This document shows, piece by piece, positions 32,885 to 44,375 of a DNA stretch of 64,000 nucleotides; positions within the stretch are counted from its first letter, which is position 1; every line of letters begins with the position of its first letter. Under the pieces are notes generated by a model. The model did not search any database. It was not told the DNA's origin and saw only the letters and a program-made list of their open reading frames with translations. Source of the stretch: Incurvaria masculella. Taxonomy: Eukaryota; Arthropoda; Insecta; Lepidoptera; Incurvariidae. The DNA lies in the NCBI GenBank assembly GCA_946894095.1, contig OX335652.1, positions 8,083,001 to 8,147,000 on the forward strand, given 5' to 3'. A program made the translations under genes and the position numbers.

Positions 32885-35604
32885 TTAGTTTCAGTTTCAG
32901 TTTCAGTTTCTTTATTTCCTCCATTAGATGTATATTACACACTCGGATTCGTCATTTTTTTTTCCTGTCGGTTCGATTACTTCTGGCGAAGAAGAGCCGA
33001 CAAGAAACTTCGTCAGGTTGGTCATTGTATTATTATTTTTTCCAGTGATACTTACAAACTAGTTTACAGTGATTGATTGATTACTACTGCTCACAAAGAA
33101 CATTATTATAAGAACATTATATACATTGGTGAGGAGCAAACTCTTGACTACTATAATGACATCTTATTCTAAATTAATAGGAATTATGATCTAAATTATT
33201 CAGGTGTAAAAAGCCATCGTCATTTTTGATGCAAGGTAATATCAAATCAAATATAAGTTAGTTAATAAACAAATTCATACTACAATGTAGTACCCATGTC
33301 AGAGAAAATAATAATAATAGAAAATAATAATAATAATAATAATAAATAAAAAAAACACGATACAGAATTATATCGATTGTCAAGTTGTTAGCTTAAAAAA
33401 AAAAAAAAAATTGGTACCCGGTCAAGTATGTATTCATGAGCTTTAATTTAAACAACTTTTCTATCTAATAAGGCTTCCTGGATAGTGTAGTAGCTTTTTT
33501 TATTAATACTGATTTCAATTTGCTCTTAAAACATTTATCTCCTAATTTCCTAAGCTCCTCTGGAATTTTGTTGTATAACCTAATACTATTGCATATAAAA
33601 CTTTTTGAAAATTTTGATGACCTATGCTTAACATGTTGTAAATCAGTTTTATGTCTAGTATCGTAGTCATGTACATCAGCATTTAAGGTATTATGGTGCT
33701 TATATTTCCTAGCATGGCAGAGATTTTGATACACATATGCGCTAGGTAGGGTCATAATTCCTATTTCGCTGAATACATTCCTACAAGAATCTATAGCTTT
33801 CATGCTAAGAATACAACGCAAGGCTCTTTTTTGCAAGACAAATATTCTATTTGCTTCTGCTGCATTTCCCCAAAACATTAGTCCATACAACATGAGACTA
33901 TCGAAGTAAGCAAAGTAGACAGTTTTTGCAGCTTGTGTGCCACAGAGTTCCTTGATTGTTTTAATGGCATAACAGGCTGAGCTCAGTTTACCAGCAAGAC
34001 CGACTATGTGGGGTTTCCAGCAGAATCTATTGTCAATTATTAATCCCAGAAAAGTTCATTCATTAGCCATGTTTAACGATAATTCCTCTACAGTATTGGT
34101 TACGTCTTCATTATTTTTACGCCTATGTGCCCCAAGAACAAAATGCATTACATTCGTTTTATTAGTATTTAACAATAGATTATTGTGTTCAAACCATGAT
34201 GTGAGCGACTTAATTACTGACAAGAAAACCTCCCGTAGTTTAATTATATTTTTGTTTTTCAAAACTACTGAGATGTCATCTGCAAACATAACTAGTTCTA
34301 TGTCTTGCCCGATTGAACCGGAAATGTCATTCACATAAATCAGAAAGAATAATGGACCAAGGATAGAACCTTGCGGTACTCCTATTGTAACAGGGTCAAC
34401 ATCCGATTTTATACCACTGACCTCACATATTTGTTTTCTGTTTTTTAGGTATGTTTCACATAAACGTAGCTCTTTTTCTCTTACTCCATAATACTCTAAT
34501 TTTAATAACAATATATCATGTCTTACAAAGTCAAATGCCTTTGATAAGTCACAAAAAATGCCACATGTGTGCTGAGAATCATCCAAAGATGTTAATAAAG
34601 TTTTTATCATAGATGCAATGGCATCTCCTGTTGACTTACCTTTGCGAAATCCAAATTGTCTGAAATTTAGTAGATCGTGTTTAGTGAAGAAGTGAGTCAA
34701 ACGTTTTTCCATAACTTTTTCAAAAACCTTGCTGAAAACTGGTAGTAAGGAGACCGGACGGTAATTCTCAACATTATTGTGACATCCTTTTTAGGGTTCC
34801 GTACCCAAAGGGTGAAAACGGAACCCTATTACTAAGCCTTCGCTGTCCGTCCGTCCGTCCGTCCGTCCGTCCGTCCGTCCGTCCGTCCATCCGTCCGTCC
34901 GTCCGTCCGTCCGTCTGTCCGTCTGTCACAGGGCTGTATCTCAGTAACCGTAACAGGTAGATAGCTGAAATTTTCACAGAGTGAGTATTTATTTTGCCGC
35001 TATAACAACAAATGGGTAAGATTAAAAAATAATTAAAATTGAAGGGGGCTCCCATACAAAAAACGTGATTTTTTTGGTTTTTTTTTTTTCTACGATGGTA
35101 CGGAACCCTTCGTGTGCGAGTCCGACTCGCACTTGGCCGGTTTTTTATATAATGGTATGACCTTTGCTATTTTGAGGGAATCGGGAAATGTGCCATTTTC
35201 TAGACATTGATTTATAACTTGTTTTAGAGGATTTATGACACCTGTTAATGACATTAGTAACTTGGGGGAAATATTTCAAAGATCTTGAGAACGTTTAGAC
35301 TTAAGGTCTCTAAGAATGTTTTTAACTTCTAAGTATGTGACAGGACCGAAAGTAACTGATGCAGTGCTACGTGCTGTATAATCCTGCAGGTGATTTAATG
35401 CTAACTGTGTGTTGGAGTCAATTTTATTTGTTGAGGTTTTAGCCACTGAAGTGAAGTATTTATTGAAGTAATTTGCAATCTTACAACCATCAGATACAAT
35501 GTCTGCCCCAATTTTTTATTTGAGTTGAGTATTTTCAATAATAGGTGCTTTGCCCGTTTCTTCTTTGATTATACTCCAGGCCATTTTAATCTTGTTTTCG
35601 GAAT
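32885..35604 (-). pseudogene. 5'-truncated LINE with reverse transcriptase, inactive
   Basis: The 3' end is at the left: a (TTTCAG)n tract at 32885-32909 reads as an (AAACTG)n tail on the minus strand, next to AATAAAG. The open frame runs from near 35604 to 33465. Motifs on the minus strand, in order: NYRPVSLLPVFSK (about 34770-34715), CDLSKAFDFVRHD, GVPQGSILGPLFFLIYVNDI, FADD in the catalytic position (about 34286-34275), and a C-terminal block with WGNAAEANRIFVLQKRA and LYNKIPEELRKLG. Premature stops occur at 34056-34058 (TGA, after which the same frame continues), about 35276-35278 (TGA) and 35516-35518 (TAA). A CCGT element interrupts it at 34788-35148. The endonuclease region is absent. 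Best fit is a Jockey/CR1-type LINE; the clade is uncertain. Confidence 0.88.
34788..35148 (-). repeat. CCGT element inserted in the LINE frame
   Basis: Complete copy with the longest (CCGT)n tract in the window (about 34848-34920). On the minus strand the interrupted codons are CCA TTA TAT AAA AAA on one side and AAAAAGGATGTCAC on the other, fitting an original TATAAAAAAGGATG (Tyr-Lys-Lys-Gly). The element therefore runs from CCGGCC to GAACCCT, with the flanking A-runs being target sequence or a short A-run duplication. Confidence 0.9.
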
Positions 35605-36075
35605 TGCCATCCATGTCAGGTCGCATAAAAAAAAAGAACGGGACGGCGCGGGTGCGGGGCGGCTCCGGGAAACAATATGCTCGGACATTCGGACACGGGA
35701 CCAGCACGGCGCACGTGCCCGTTGCCGTGTCGTGCCCGGTGTAGTGTAAATGCTTTCGTAATATAGATTGGAGTATTTTTATAACGGGCCCCGTTCCCGC
35801 GCCAGACCGTATCCGCGCCGGTCTAGCGTGAATCATTCTTAACACGTCGTTTGAAGGTTGGCATTGTTCTAAATGCAACTAAACGTCAGATTTAATCACT
35901 ATCTTGTCTGTTCACCTGCTATTCACCCGGCGAGGTAGCATTCCATGGTACCCCCAACGACGCACAACATAAAATATTAGTTGCACTAAACACCTTCAAT
36001 ACAATTTATTACGTGTTTTACGAGTCATTGGAACTCGAGAATATCAGTAGCAAGCGGATTCGTAAGCGAACTGAC

Positions 36076-36459
36076 TCGCCGGCGCTATTGATATTGACTG
36101 TAAAGTGGCTACGCCGCCCCGCCCCGATACAAGCGAGTTTCAATTGTCACCCGTCCTTCCTCGCTGGCGTTCTATTAAACAAATGCAAAGAAAAAATATT
36201 ATGAGTAATGCTTAAAATACTACACAAAAGGCCTTTAAAATAGTCATGCATCGTCACATCTTAAATCACACCCTAAGGACCCCTTAGTGGAAAAAATATT
36301 CATTTGCAGGTCAAGCAAAATAAACAAAATTACCATTTTGCGGGCGCCTCCTATACGAAAAGCGGCTAAAAAGCAATTTGCATTCGAAGCCGCTGGGAGA
36401 GTTGCTACACACGCATCAGACTACGAGCATGATATTTTGACAAAGCCTTTTCCTTGATT
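36076..36459. other. Unassigned stretch
   Basis: No recognised repeat or gene. Confidence 0.3.
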
Positions 36460-36855
36460 TTCTTTTATGCGACCTGACATGGATGGCTAATACCACACAA
36501 CTACCGTTATGATATTAGCCCAATACACCACATTCCCGAAGGAATTAGGTGCCATGCCAGGACCTTCCCTTTATTAGCACGGCTACATTGAACTGGATGG
36601 AAAACACGGACAATTTTTCATTGCTGCTTCGACCATCTTTTCATCCAATGCGATGGTACCAACCCGGGCGGGCTTAAACCCTACCACCTAGTAGGGGAAG
36701 GGGACCTACAGTTTTACATGGATTCCGAACCATGGAGCAGTTCGCATTCGTGACGAAATGCAGTTATCGAACTCTGAAAGAGAAAGACAGTGGTGCAAGT
36801 TGGTATTGAACCTCTGGTACGCTAGGCCAGTCCCCGCGCCACTAGGCTACGAGCC
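36460..36855 (-). repeat. tRNA-headed SINE, near full length
   Basis: Head at the right end (minus strand GGCTCGTAGCCTAGTGGC). A small deletion removes the CCGGG part of the B box region (GGTATTGAACCTCTGG). T-run and GCGACCTGACATGGATGG at the left are the tail. Confidence 0.88.
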
Positions 36856-37529
36856 TGGTAGTCTTTAACAATTATAAACATTTAAGCCCTATATTAATTT
36901 TGGTACTTGACTTAAGGTGGCCCCACACATAAACAGCAATAGATGTTGTGGCGAAATTATTTACCGAATCTTAGATTTATATATTATTTTTATTTAAATA
37001 CTCATTAAACTAATTACTAATAGATACATACTATAATAACAACAAAACCAATAAACCGAAATTCATGAAAATGATTCGGCCGCAAAATCTGGTTATATTT
37101 TGTCTTAATTTTTGTTTGTCGTATGCAAGAAACTTTGAATCGTTCTTTGTACATAATTTATTTCTCATGGACACCGTACGAAATTTCAATAAAATTATGA
37201 AACCCTTCCGAACTTCTGATTGGTTCGATGTGAAAGCAAATCAGGCATTTTTAAATAAAAAGCAGTCAAGCGTGCACATGGTAACGTGCCCAGGGTCCCG
37301 TCATTCGCCCTCCACTGATTATTATTTTGAAAAATCATAAAAAATTAGCGCATCACAAATCTATCTTTTTCTCAAAAAGTATGAAATATGAATAGGTGCA
37401 AACCTGCATAAATGTACCGGAATAGGTTTTTTTTTCAAACAACCGTCAATAGACCGATTCGGGACCAAATGCGTGTGACCTATAGGAAGCAGAGCCAGAC
37501 AATAAGGGTCGGTTTTTGCGACGGGAACC
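36856..37529. other. Unassigned stretch
   Basis: TTAAGGTGGCCCCACACA at 36912-36930 resembles a MITE D end, but the sequence after it does not. An open frame of 91 codons (37065-37340) has a hydrophobic start but no supporting signals, and I do not call it. Confidence 0.35.
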
Positions 37530-37765
37530 TTTTTTTTTTTTTTTTATGTGACTGGACATGGATGGCTAATACCACACCTTCTGTCATGGTATTAGCCCAA
37601 CACACCACATGGGAACTAGGTGCCATGCCAGGACCTTCCTTATATTGCACGGCTACATTGAACTGGATGGAAAACACGGACAATTTTCATTGCCGCTTCG
37701 ACCATCGTTCATCCAATGCGGTGGTACCAACCCGAGCGGGATTAACCCTACCACCTAGTAAGTAA
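37530..37765 (-). repeat. tRNA-headed SINE, head missing
   Basis: A long T-run (37530-37547) is the poly-A tail. The body runs to CCTACCACCTAGTAAGTAAG, then stops. Several small deletions mark an older copy than its neighbours. Confidence 0.82.
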
Positions 37766-40700
37766 GGAAGGACTTGTTCAGAACATTTCACGAGAATCGG
37801 TCGAATAATGCGACCTGTAGAGGAGAGCAGCTAGACATTTGAAAAAGCATTTTTGCCCAATCTGAAACGGAGACAATTCGCTTTTCGTTTGGCCATTTGA
37901 TCCAATGCCCATTGGATTAACCCCAAAATACCAATGGGAACAAATATATGGGAGAATCAAATCAAACTTTCCGAATTAAAAAAATTTAAAACACTTGTAA
38001 AACTAACACGTCACACTTAGGTAAGTTGGCCGAAAGTATGTACGTGCATCATATTACATACGCAGCAGCATCTAAATAATTCAAAATTCCCTATTTATCC
38101 TCAAAGTCCGTCATAGATATTTTATGGCGCATTTTAGCCGCCATCATGAATATTGCATGGGCCAACTGGTCGTCGAGCCAAAGACAAGCGCGAGCAACAA
38201 GACTTCGCTCTATAGGCTATTGTTTATGGTAGTTCGTTGCCGCTCCCCCAAACAACGCGTACAGTCTGAAATCGTTTTGTCAAAGAAACAGTCAGTATAC
38301 TTCGGGATGTGCTAAATACTCGTAATTCAGGAATAAAAAGCACTCATTATTCGATAAAGTCAACTAAATCTAATTTCCCGTGTTCTTTTGGCTGTCCCCT
38401 GACAATTTTTTAAATCACGTGACTTATTTGTATGGGGACGGCGAAAAAATTCATTCGCATATTAATTTGTGTGCAACCTTCTTATTCTACTAATAATAAG
38501 TAATTCCTATTCTAAAGTTTCTGTAGTACAACAAATAGTAATACAGTAAAGATAATAATAGTACAAATGAACAAGAAGAGATAAGAAATGAAACCAGTCC
38601 TGTTGTCAGCAAAAGGCCTACAAATTGTACAAGTTACAAACACGATTAATTTTACATATTATTAAAAAAGAAAATGGTCTTTGAACAAAACAGTTACAGT
38701 GACATAAATTTCGTAATTTTTATGAATGTTTTAAATTTTGTCTCAGTTAGATCTAGAACAAGCAACCCAAATTTAAAATATTGTTTACATGTAACTGTGT
38801 TTTTATATCGATAAATGTTTCACTCTATTGTGCTTCCGACCGGGCCTTCGCATCATTATACCTGGTATGGCTGCCACTTTGATTCTTAAAATCATATCAC
38901 ACCATATCACATAAACCAACACATTTAACTTTTGTAGGCATCTTAGCTTGAGATAAATAGTCATTACTGACACGAAAACTAACGAAAAGTAGTTTAGTGA
39001 TAAAATATGACAAATCAGAGTGCTGTATAAACAATAAACAAAAGTACTTTAATACGTTGACAAATTTTGTAAGGACGAACTAAGCCTTAGTCGCTGAATA
39101 TGCCGAGCGGTCCAATGAATCTTTACCAGTGTGCGCCTTAGTTTTTTGGATGAGTGTACTGGCGCTTTTGGGAGGTGGGGTTGAGTCGGGTGGGCGATAA
39201 CTGAAAGTGAGTTACAGTGGGATTTGTTTTAAGAAATTGGATAAATATCGTTTACGTTTTTTCGTATTGACAATGCACGAATGTCTCAATTTAATAAGTT
39301 AAAGTTAACTACTTATTTGGTAGCCGGAAGTGTGTATTTATTACGAAAAAATAAGGGAGTAAAGTTTGTAACGTGTCTGAATTACCCTGAGATTTTTATC
39401 AGATTTTGAAATGAAAATAAAAGTATGTTTAATAATAACTCAATTTATTTCCAATGATCATACTAATGCATGTACCATTATGACCATATTCAAGTTAAGG
39501 TATAAACATTACGTACCATTTCAGTGAGTATTTCAACTACACCTAATCCCAATTTTGGTAAAGGCGATTTACAATGGCACATTCGCGCGCAGTGGCGATG
39601 TTTCGACTGTGTGTCATATGACGCGCCGCAGGATCGCCATAGAATTATATGTCATCATATCGATCGCATGCCACTTATCCTTCCTTTCTCTTTAGTGAGG
39701 TAAACCATCATAAAAAAACCCGTCGAGTTCGACAGTAACATATGAATCGTAATCTATACAAAATGGCAACTTTTCGAAATCAACACAATTTATAAATAGT
39801 GAAAATTGTAAGCCATGACATTACTTATTCTGTGCCGTAACCACCACTCCTAATGGCTCTACCATAATAAAAACCCAGTACGCATTCCCAACGGGATACG
39901 AACGGTAGCAGCGCGCTACCGACGCCGACGGTGCCGAGACAAAAGAGCATGCGATGCTCTCCATTGAAACAAAGATAATGAGTTTTACTCGAGGCAACAC
40001 TCTGAATACCTCCGCCAGCAAACACGACCCACTTGCGCGCGCCTGAGCACATGAACTAACGTCGTGGCTGGAGCGACAAACTCAGCTCAACCATAATACC
40101 ATAGCGTCTGAGACTTCCGACGCGACGTGAACTTGGCATGGACACAAATATTATCTTGAAAATCTATAAATTCAAAGCACATCTTTACTTCTCCATTTTG
40201 TCCTTAATCCTCGGACGTCGAGCTGGTAAACCTTCTTTCTTCCTTACCGCATTGATGCTTATGTTTACTATTTCTTCCTCCACTGAAATCCAAATTTAAT
40301 TTTAGATCCGGGGTCAGGATTGGCTTAGTCCCGTATTTTCTCACGTGTCATCAAAAAAGTAATAAAAACATATAGGGTTATTGCAATAAAAAAACACTTC
40401 AATGAAATACAAAAATACTCTACAATGAGCTCTAAAATGTACGTTACAATCCGCCAAACATTGTTTTTAAAAGATTCTAATTAATTTGCACACGTCTGTA
40501 TTTTATGTTAAGGAAAATTGTGAATGCAATTTTAAATTAATTATTCTAAAGTTTTAACAGTTTTTGATTAAATGAAGGGACATACTTGATCATTATATGG
40601 TCTCCTCACATTTTTAACTTACGCATGATATGCAAACTATTTATTATTTACAAAAAATATATGATACTGGCCCTAAGCATACAGATGCTTGCTTGATTCA

Positions 40701-41099
40701 TTATTATTAATTCTAGCAATAGACGAGTTTTCGGTTATTTTATTAAGTTTTAGATATATTTATTTACTTCCAAAGTTATGTTTAGTTTAGTACCAGTGTA
40801 CGTCACAGTCGTCAGCCTGATGAGTACACACTCAATGTTTGGATGCACGTAACAACATAAAGGCAGGCTTCACGCATGACTTTCACACGATGTTCGATTT
40901 CGTATTTACGCTTTCATCATGTCCTTTATCCATCGACTTTGTTCTCGTTGATTGTGATTCATTTGGAACATAAACGTTTTCAAAAAGCAGAGTAGGACTA
41001 CCTAATTTATGTCCGGGAATAGATTTCTCAAATATGTACCTAACGAAAGTACAATATTTTAAAGAAGGTTTTGATATTCAACAAACAAATATGTTCAAT
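37766..41099. other. Unassigned stretch of 3.3 kb
   Basis: Two blocks stand out. 39570-39740 (CGCGCAGTGGCGATGTTTCG, GATCGCATGCCACTTATCC) shares order with 19155-19620. 39825-40130 is a CpG-rich island containing GGTAGCAGCGCGCTACC and is open in two minus-strand frames (66 and 75 codons) without a recognisable domain. Otherwise A+T-rich and unremarkable. Confidence 0.3.
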
Positions 41100-41400
41100 T
41101 TAATAACAACGTCATAGATCAAAGAGGAAGATATAAATAGCTAACGTCTTACAACGTACAAAACTCGCCGAAAACTGCTATTTTCGCTTGCAGAACTAGT
41201 TACTACGTCAGTAAGCTTGATTCTTAATGTTGCTTGATGAAAACGCAAAATTTTAGATATACATTAAGTAAATAAAAAAACATTAAAGTTGGTTTGTATT
41301 TCATGTATTTTGAAATGTGAATTGCAACGCCATCTATGGAATTTTATCATCCCTATTCAACACTGGTATGATAATATAAATATATCCTTTCGTCTTTAAT
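41100..41400 (-). repeat. Dispersed repeat R, copy 1
   Basis: The reverse complement of 41125-41195 matches 48903-48985 block by block (GCGAGTTTTGTACGTT, GACGTTAGCTAT, TATATCTTCCTCTTT). Probably a retroelement fragment; no coding sequence. Confidence 0.55.
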
Positions 41401-41933
41401 CTAAGGTAAAGTTTATCATTTTTGAAAATGTTTTCTTATCTAAAGATAATCGAATGTCTGTCTCAATATTGAACCAACAACCTTTTCAATACCCTCCCGA
41501 TTTAGGACAAATATTTGCATGCAACAAACAAGTGCGCAATAATGCACCGAGACTCACTTGCTGGTAAATAAAGAGTGCCAAGGTTGATCCTTGGTAATGT
41601 TTTTTCGCAATACATCTGTAATTCTTTATAACAGAACATAATCTGAATGAAAAAATACACACCATCGCGGAATTCCGTTAACGTAATTGAAACCGGCTGG
41701 CCAATATTTAATTCAGCATCAATAGACCTTTTTCTCCTGGTGAAATATTTTGCTCGCAATTATTTTCCAGAAAACGAGACAAGGGCGCAATTCGAGATTA
41801 AAGTCTTAGCAACACGATTAATGGCCCAACAAAATTAAAAGCAAGCTACGATAAGCTTCCAATAGAGACTGTGTATGGAGGATTACGTGAGTAAAATCTC
41901 CCGAAGTGGTCACTCGCGAGTAATCTGCACGGG
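41401..41933. other. Unassigned stretch
   Basis: Nothing recognised; overlapping open frames on both strands of about 60-85 codons are judged accidental. Confidence 0.3.
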
Positions 41934-42150
41934 TATTCCTGGCATTCAGTAATCAGGAATCGGGAATCCTGAGTCTGGAAAACCGCTTTTGTAGCGGTTT
42001 TCAAAGCGATTTTCTTGACGAAAATATTTCGGAGCATAGTTTTTTTGATCAATCAAGGCTTTCCGTCGAAAAACTCCCTTTTAAAATCGCTACAAAAGCG
42101 GCTTTCTAGACTCAGGATTCCTGATTCCTGATTACTGAATGCCAGGAATA
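41934..42150. repeat. Foldback element, family J, copy 1
   Basis: Arms near 70 bp: TATTCCTGGCATTCAGTAAT is inverted as ATTACTGAATGCCAGGAATA, and the inner parts carry CCGCTTTTGTAGCGGTTTT against CGCTACAAAAGCGG. The loop contains TTCGGAGCATAG. A relative with the same arm phrases and loop lies at 56410-56580. Confidence 0.85.
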
Positions 42151-44375
42151 GACCTGCTGGCCCGTTCCGCGGGCGCCAAATCGAGGGAGGGTGTTTTGGA
42201 GATGTCTTCAAAGGATGATAAATTGATCAGTGAAAGGACCCACACACTGGATTGGATGCTACTTACCTTGGGACTCAAGTAACTCAAGTCGGTGCTCAAA
42301 TCCCAATTTAAAGATAGAGACTTTCTTTTCATTATAATGACTGATTGAGCGTCAGCCCCATGTTCTGGGTCGTGTGGACATTTCATACCACCACGTAAGA
42401 AACATTTTGACGCCTGAACAATATTTTTATAAAATAACAAAATGCTCTCATTTAGGGAATAAAAATACTAGAGAAAAACGAGTATAATGTATTTATTAGA
42501 TTATTCGAAAATAAAATATATTTATTTTTGTTATATGTTGGGCTGCATTTTTTACGGATTTTTAAACAAAAAGTTTATGTATCGTGACGTTTATGTAGTT
42601 GCTGTTAAATATATCATAACATTCCAAGCACTTTAGCTATATTTTGAAACATTGCTTAAAATATTATACGATACTTACACGCTAGAAGCGATTTCCTTTT
42701 TTCTAATAGGTACCTACTATTTCCGTTTGCTATGTTGAGAAATTTAATTGTTTTTAATATTTGTTTTTAATTTTATTGAAATCTTGCGTATATCATACAA
42801 CTTACTCTCAAGAATACAAGAATTGCATAATATGATAATTTAATGTATTTAATGGATACGACATTTCTGTTATCTCATTAATTTGAGTTTCAGCGACATC
42901 TACATTTGAAGCATTGCACCTTCATTGTGATATATGTCTCATATGAAATGGTTCACTGTCTTTCTTGCAGCCTTTTGATCTACAATTGAAATCTTAGTTT
43001 CACATAAAATGGATCGTTTCTTCATGATAGTTTCTAGTAACTAGCACTTGCTGCAGGAAAACTGTCCCATAAATTGCAACGAGCTTGGCCGGGAGAACTG
43101 GCAGCGATACCTGACGGGAAACGGGAAACATATCGATTACAGTAGACGGCACGATAGACTTTACACTTCGTCCGTTTTAAGACGCAGTAGAAATCAGTCA
43201 ATAATATACTTTTTCGAAATAATAAATAAACAAAAATGTATGGTCTCGCTTACCATGTAAAGCTGGCTGTTGTCAAAATTAACATTTTTAAATTAAATTA
43301 TAGGCCATATGTAACTGCTGTAAACAGAAACAAATGCGGACTAATTTTTAACTTTTAAATTTTTTTAGATCAATACTCGTTGCAAAAACCTATTTCAATA
43401 TATTCAAATAAGGTGTAAATATTACTTTGCATCGGTTTCAAATTTTTGCAAAGACAATAAAATATTTAGCATTAAAAAATGTACCTTTTTAATCAGAAAA
43501 GCTTTTCAAGCTATAAGACCAACATTCTTCATCAAATCAAAATTTAAAAGTTATCCACATAAACCTGTTATGAAATTGCAGAAAAAAGGCATTCATTATT
43601 ATATTTGGTCTGCGCTAAGCTGTTGAAAATAACTTTTTAAAGACAATAAAAAAATCGGGGCACCCATCATCTTTAGATGAAAATTCTTAGTTCGTACATT
43701 TTAAATATATAAAAAAATACATTATTCATGTTTCGTGAATTTACACTATCACAAGCATTCAAACCTTAGCATAAAACCAGCCCTTTCATAATCTATATAC
43801 ATTATCTCATCTTGCATCTATACCTCATATTTTATCACTGCTATATTTAGAAGCAGATCTCCATATAAACTATAAAAAAAACCCAAATATCATCACATAA
43901 TTCTCGTGGACAAATCCTACTCAACGCCTACAATCGTGAAAATCCCATTTAAAATACCCTCCAACGTTTCGTATGATAACCTAATTTGGAAGGATAATTT
44001 GAAAACTCTTCCCTCCTCATTATTTTACCTCCCGCATTTAGAATTCCACCCACAAACAAGTACGTCATGCTATGTCTATAACTGAAATAGGAGTTCTTGC
44101 GAAGAATCCGACATTAGATTAATTAACATCGTATTGAAGTGCTATGCGTAGGCGTAGTGAATTATCCTTGAAAACTGAAATTGAAGCGGTCTAAGAAGAC
44201 TGAGTAAACATTGGAATCAGATGAGGCTTCGAGTTGTTAACAATAACATTGTTAGCTTTCGTTACATACATAACAACGCGGTGTTTTCTCGGAGAGGCGG
44301 AGGTACTAATCACTGTACAATACGATCACCGCAGTTATTATCAAGTAATCCGTACAATCCATACTTCCATACTAA
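42151..44375. other. Unassigned A+T-rich stretch of 2.2 kb
   Basis: No recognised gene. A small G+C-richer segment at 43060-43190 has no domain. The longest frame (102 codons, minus, 42132-42440) overlaps the end of a foldback and lacks coding signs. Confidence 0.35.

Larger units (their letters stand above)
32512..35635 (+). repeat. tRNA-headed SINE split by a LINE
   Basis: The left piece, 32512-32884, has an intact head (TAGTGGCGCGGGGACTGG; B box GGTTCAATTCC) and runs to GTTGTGTGGTATT. The missing final segment, GCCATCCATGTCAGGTCGCA plus poly-A, is found at 35606-35635. The two pieces together account for a full SINE, so the LINE inserted inside it. Confidence 0.88.
32189..35835. repeat. 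Family F MITE split by a SINE
   Basis: The left piece (32189-32510) begins TGATTCACGCTAGACCGG. The right piece (35636-35835) begins GAACGGGACGGCGCGGG and ends CCGGTCTAGCGTGAATCA. The uninterrupted relative at 21139-21262 reads across the junction (TATTCCTGAACGGAACGGC), consistent with a SINE entering just after TTCACGA. Confidence 0.8.
32056..35955. repeat. Outer foldback of a five-level nested insertion
   Basis: Arms of about 85 bp at 32056-32140 and 35871-35955 are inverted copies: both start GGGGGTACCATGG-like and both end GACGTTTAGTTGCATTT. Everything between is later insertions plus a short native loop. A further shared phrase, TTCGCTTACGAATTC (32039-32053), appears inverted at 36057-36072 as GATTCGTAAGCGAACT, so an even older repeat may enclose it. 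Confidence 0.82.

Noticed and set aside
36912..36930. Another MITE D terminus (TTAAGGTGGCCCCACACA)
   Set aside because: Sequence after the first 14 bases does not match family D and no matching opposite end was found.
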